Assembly (NCBI GenBank): GCA_947474445.1 | Contig: CANJJY010000259.1 | Coordinates: 1 to 6,593 of the forward strand | Length of the DNA stretch: 6,593 nucleotides | Source: Oligoflexaceae bacterium | GTDB lineage: Bacteria > Bdellovibrionota_B > Oligoflexia > Oligoflexales > Oligoflexaceae | Direction: 5' to 3' | Shown here: piece after piece, positions 5,426 through 6,593 of the stretch | Layout: each line of letters starts with the position of its first letter | Position numbering within the stretch: the stretch's first letter is position 1 | Position numbers and translations under genes: made by a program | Notes under the pieces: generated by a model | Told to the model about the DNA's origin: nothing | The model's database searches: none | Seen by the model: the letters and a program-made list of their open reading frames with translations, nothing else

Positions 5426-6593
5426 ATGCAAAGAGTTTTTGTTCTCTCGAACTCAAAAAAGCCGCTCATGCCCTGCCACCCGGCAAGAGCAAAAGAGCTT
5501 TTGAAGAAAAGAAAGGCCGCTGTTTATCGCCGCTTTCCTTTCACAATTATTCTGAAAGATCGCTCTGATGGCGATGTTCAGCCGATCGAGCTTAAGGTTG
5601 ACCCTGGCAGCAAAACCACCGGCATCGCCCTTGTGGGCGAATTTAAGCTGGGATTACGGACAATCTTTGCCGCCAACCTTTCTCACCGTGGCCAAGCCGT
5701 TAAGGAAGCCCTTGAGTCGCGCCGATCGCGTCGCCGTTTTAGGAGGGCAAGAAAGACGAGATACAGAGCAGCAAGGTTTTTAAACAGAAAAAGACCAAGG
5801 GGCTGGCTTCCGCCATCGCTTATGTCGCGGGTCGACAACTTGCAAAGCTGGGCAAATAAGTTAACAAGGTTTTCCCCTCTTTCCGCCATCGCTGTTGAGA
5901 CTGTCCGTTTTGATATGCAGAGGATGGAAAACCCTGAAATCTCCGGCACTGAGTATCAGCAGGGTGAGCTATTGGGATATGAGGTACGGGAGTACCTTCT
6001 CGAAAAGTGGAGACGAAAATGCGCCTATTGCCAAAAGGAGGGTGTCCCACTTGAAGTCGAGCATATCCATCCCAAAAGCCTTGGCGGATCGAACAGAGTC
6101 AGTAACCTCACGCTCGCCTGCAGGCCCTGCAACGAAAAGAAAGGCAACAGGCCCATCGAGGATTTTTTAAAGGGCAAGAAGGACCTTCTTTCAAAAATCA
6201 TTCAGGGGGCAAAAGCTCCCCTCAAGGATGCCGCTGCGGTTAATGCATCACGTTTTGCCATCGGAAATGCCCTTAAGATATTCTGCCTCCCTATAAGCTT
6301 TCATTCTGGCGGGCGAACTAAGTTCAACCGCTGCCAGCAGAACTACCCAAAAGATCACTGGGTAGACGCTGCCTGCGTCGGTGAGAGCGGTAGGAAGGTA
6401 TTTATCCCCGCCGAGCTAAAGCCTCTTCTGATCAAAGCAGAATCCAGAGGTTCCCGACAAATGTGTTTGCACGATAAACATGGGTTTCCTCGCACAACCC
6501 CGAAAGCCCAAAAGCGTGTGTTCGGTTTTCAGACTGGAGACTTGGTTGAGGCTCGAGTAACCAAAGGCAAGAAATCAGGTCAATATCTTGGAC
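5426..6593 (+). CDS. iscB: IscB RNA-guided nuclease (RuvC + HNH), C-terminus cut by window edge
   Basis: IscB is the OMEGA-system endonuclease ancestral to Cas9; with its omega RNA it cuts guide-matched double-stranded DNA. The frame runs open from ATG at 5426 for 389 codons to the window end. Domains in order: the PLMP domain, with KPLMP at 12-16 and the CHPARAKELL segment; RuvC-I KVDPGSKTTGIA with Asp59; an arginine-rich bridge region at about 88-125 (the RRXRR region), followed by GWLPPSL; RuvC-II IAVETVRFD with Glu158; an HNH domain at about 195-242 with zinc pairs Cys199/Cys202 and Cys232/Cys235, the VEHIHP motif (His213) and Asn227/Asn236; RuvC-III HWVDAAC with His311 and Asp314; then FGFQTGDLVEA and KGKKSGQYLG, the start of the target-adjacent-motif-interacting domain. 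All expected catalytic residues seem present, so it may be active. Only a few tens of residues are probably missing. It follows its omega RNA immediately. AGA/AGG make up 20 of 41 arginine codons, unlike the host genes, suggesting transfer. It lacks the extra REC lobe of Cas9; family assignment is firm. Confidence 0.95.
   Translation, partial: MQRVFVLSNSKKPLMPCHPARAKELLKKRKAAVYRRFPFTIILKDRSDGDVQPIELKVDPGSKTTGIALVGEFKLGLRTIFAANLSHRGQAVKEALESRRSRRRFRRARKTRYRAARFLNRKRPRGWLPPSLMSRVDNLQSWANKLTRFSPLSAIAVETVRFDMQRMENPEISGTEYQQGELLGYEVREYLLEKWRRKCAYCQKEGVPLEVEHIHPKSLGGSNRVSNLTLACRPCNEKKGNRPIEDFLKGKKDLLSKIIQGAKAPLKDAAAVNASRFAIGNALKIFCLPISFHSGGRTKFNRCQQNYPKDHWVDAACVGESGRKVFIPAELKPLLIKAESRGSRQMCLHDKHGFPRTTPKAQKRVFGFQTGDLVEARVTKGKKSGQYLG

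Larger units (their letters stand above)
5221..6593 (+). mobile_element. IscB/omega RNA (OMEGA) element, left part
   Basis: The omega RNA scaffold and iscB form one unit inserted between the pstS-like gene and whatever lies beyond the window. IscB units are commonly carried by IS200/IS605-like or IS607-like elements that lack or have a tnpA transposase. Here no transposase, terminal repeat or right end is visible. The left edge is probably close to the start of the scaffold, but no target-site feature can be confirmed. The different arginine codon use supports an acquired segment. Confidence 0.6.

Noticed and set aside
5568..5783. 71-codon plus-strand frame within iscB
   Set aside because: It is in a different frame from the continuous IscB reading frame, which alone carries the RuvC and bridge motifs.
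5426..6593. Cas9 or CRISPR-associated interpretation of the RuvC/HNH gene
   Set aside because: The PLMP N-terminus, the absence of a REC lobe, the short length and the lack of any CRISPR repeats identify IscB rather than Cas9.

Overview
The window looks like ordinary chromosomal DNA of a Gram-negative, proteobacteria-like organism, with a mobile RNA-guided nuclease at its right end. The evidence for the host type is a guaB-guaA purine operon, a class II release-factor GTPase RF3 (prfC) and a soluble, non-lipoprotein phosphate-type binding protein with a Sec signal peptide. The host genes favour CGN arginine codons and appear moderately GC-rich. A finer placement (for example Bdellovibrionota/Oligoflexia or another deltaproteobacteria-like group) is only an impression and should be tested by protein search.

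Layout: positions 1-740 (minus) hold the 5' part of guaA, cut by the window edge. Positions 756-2234 (minus) hold complete guaB, 15 bp upstream of guaA; the two form a guaBA operon with a clear sigma70-type promoter at 2323-2351. Positions 2545-4152 (plus) hold complete prfC, divergent from guaB. Positions 4153-4337 are non-coding and contain a large imperfect hairpin (4223-4282). Positions 4338-5183 (plus) hold a PstS-like periplasmic binding protein without pstCAB genes directly after it.

The most interesting part is 5184-6593. An uninterrupted frame from 5426 to the window edge encodes an IscB protein, the RuvC/HNH nuclease family ancestral to Cas9. It has the N-terminal PLMP motif, the three RuvC motifs, an arginine-rich bridge region, a zinc-ribbon HNH domain and the start of the C-terminal domain. 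The 200 bp or so before its start codon are non-coding and fold into nested and tandem hairpins in the position and style of an omega RNA (HEARO RNA), the guide RNA of IscB. The guide would lie just 5' of this scaffold, directly after the pstS-like stop codon. Arginine codon use in iscB (20 of 41 AGA/AGG by hand count, against 2 of 35 in prfC) supports recent acquisition. No transposase or right end is visible; the gene is cut by the window edge.

Functionally, guaB and guaA make GMP from IMP, prfC recycles release factors during translation termination, and the pstS-like gene probably captures phosphate in the periplasm. The IscB/omega RNA unit is a selfish or domesticated insert unrelated to these host genes.
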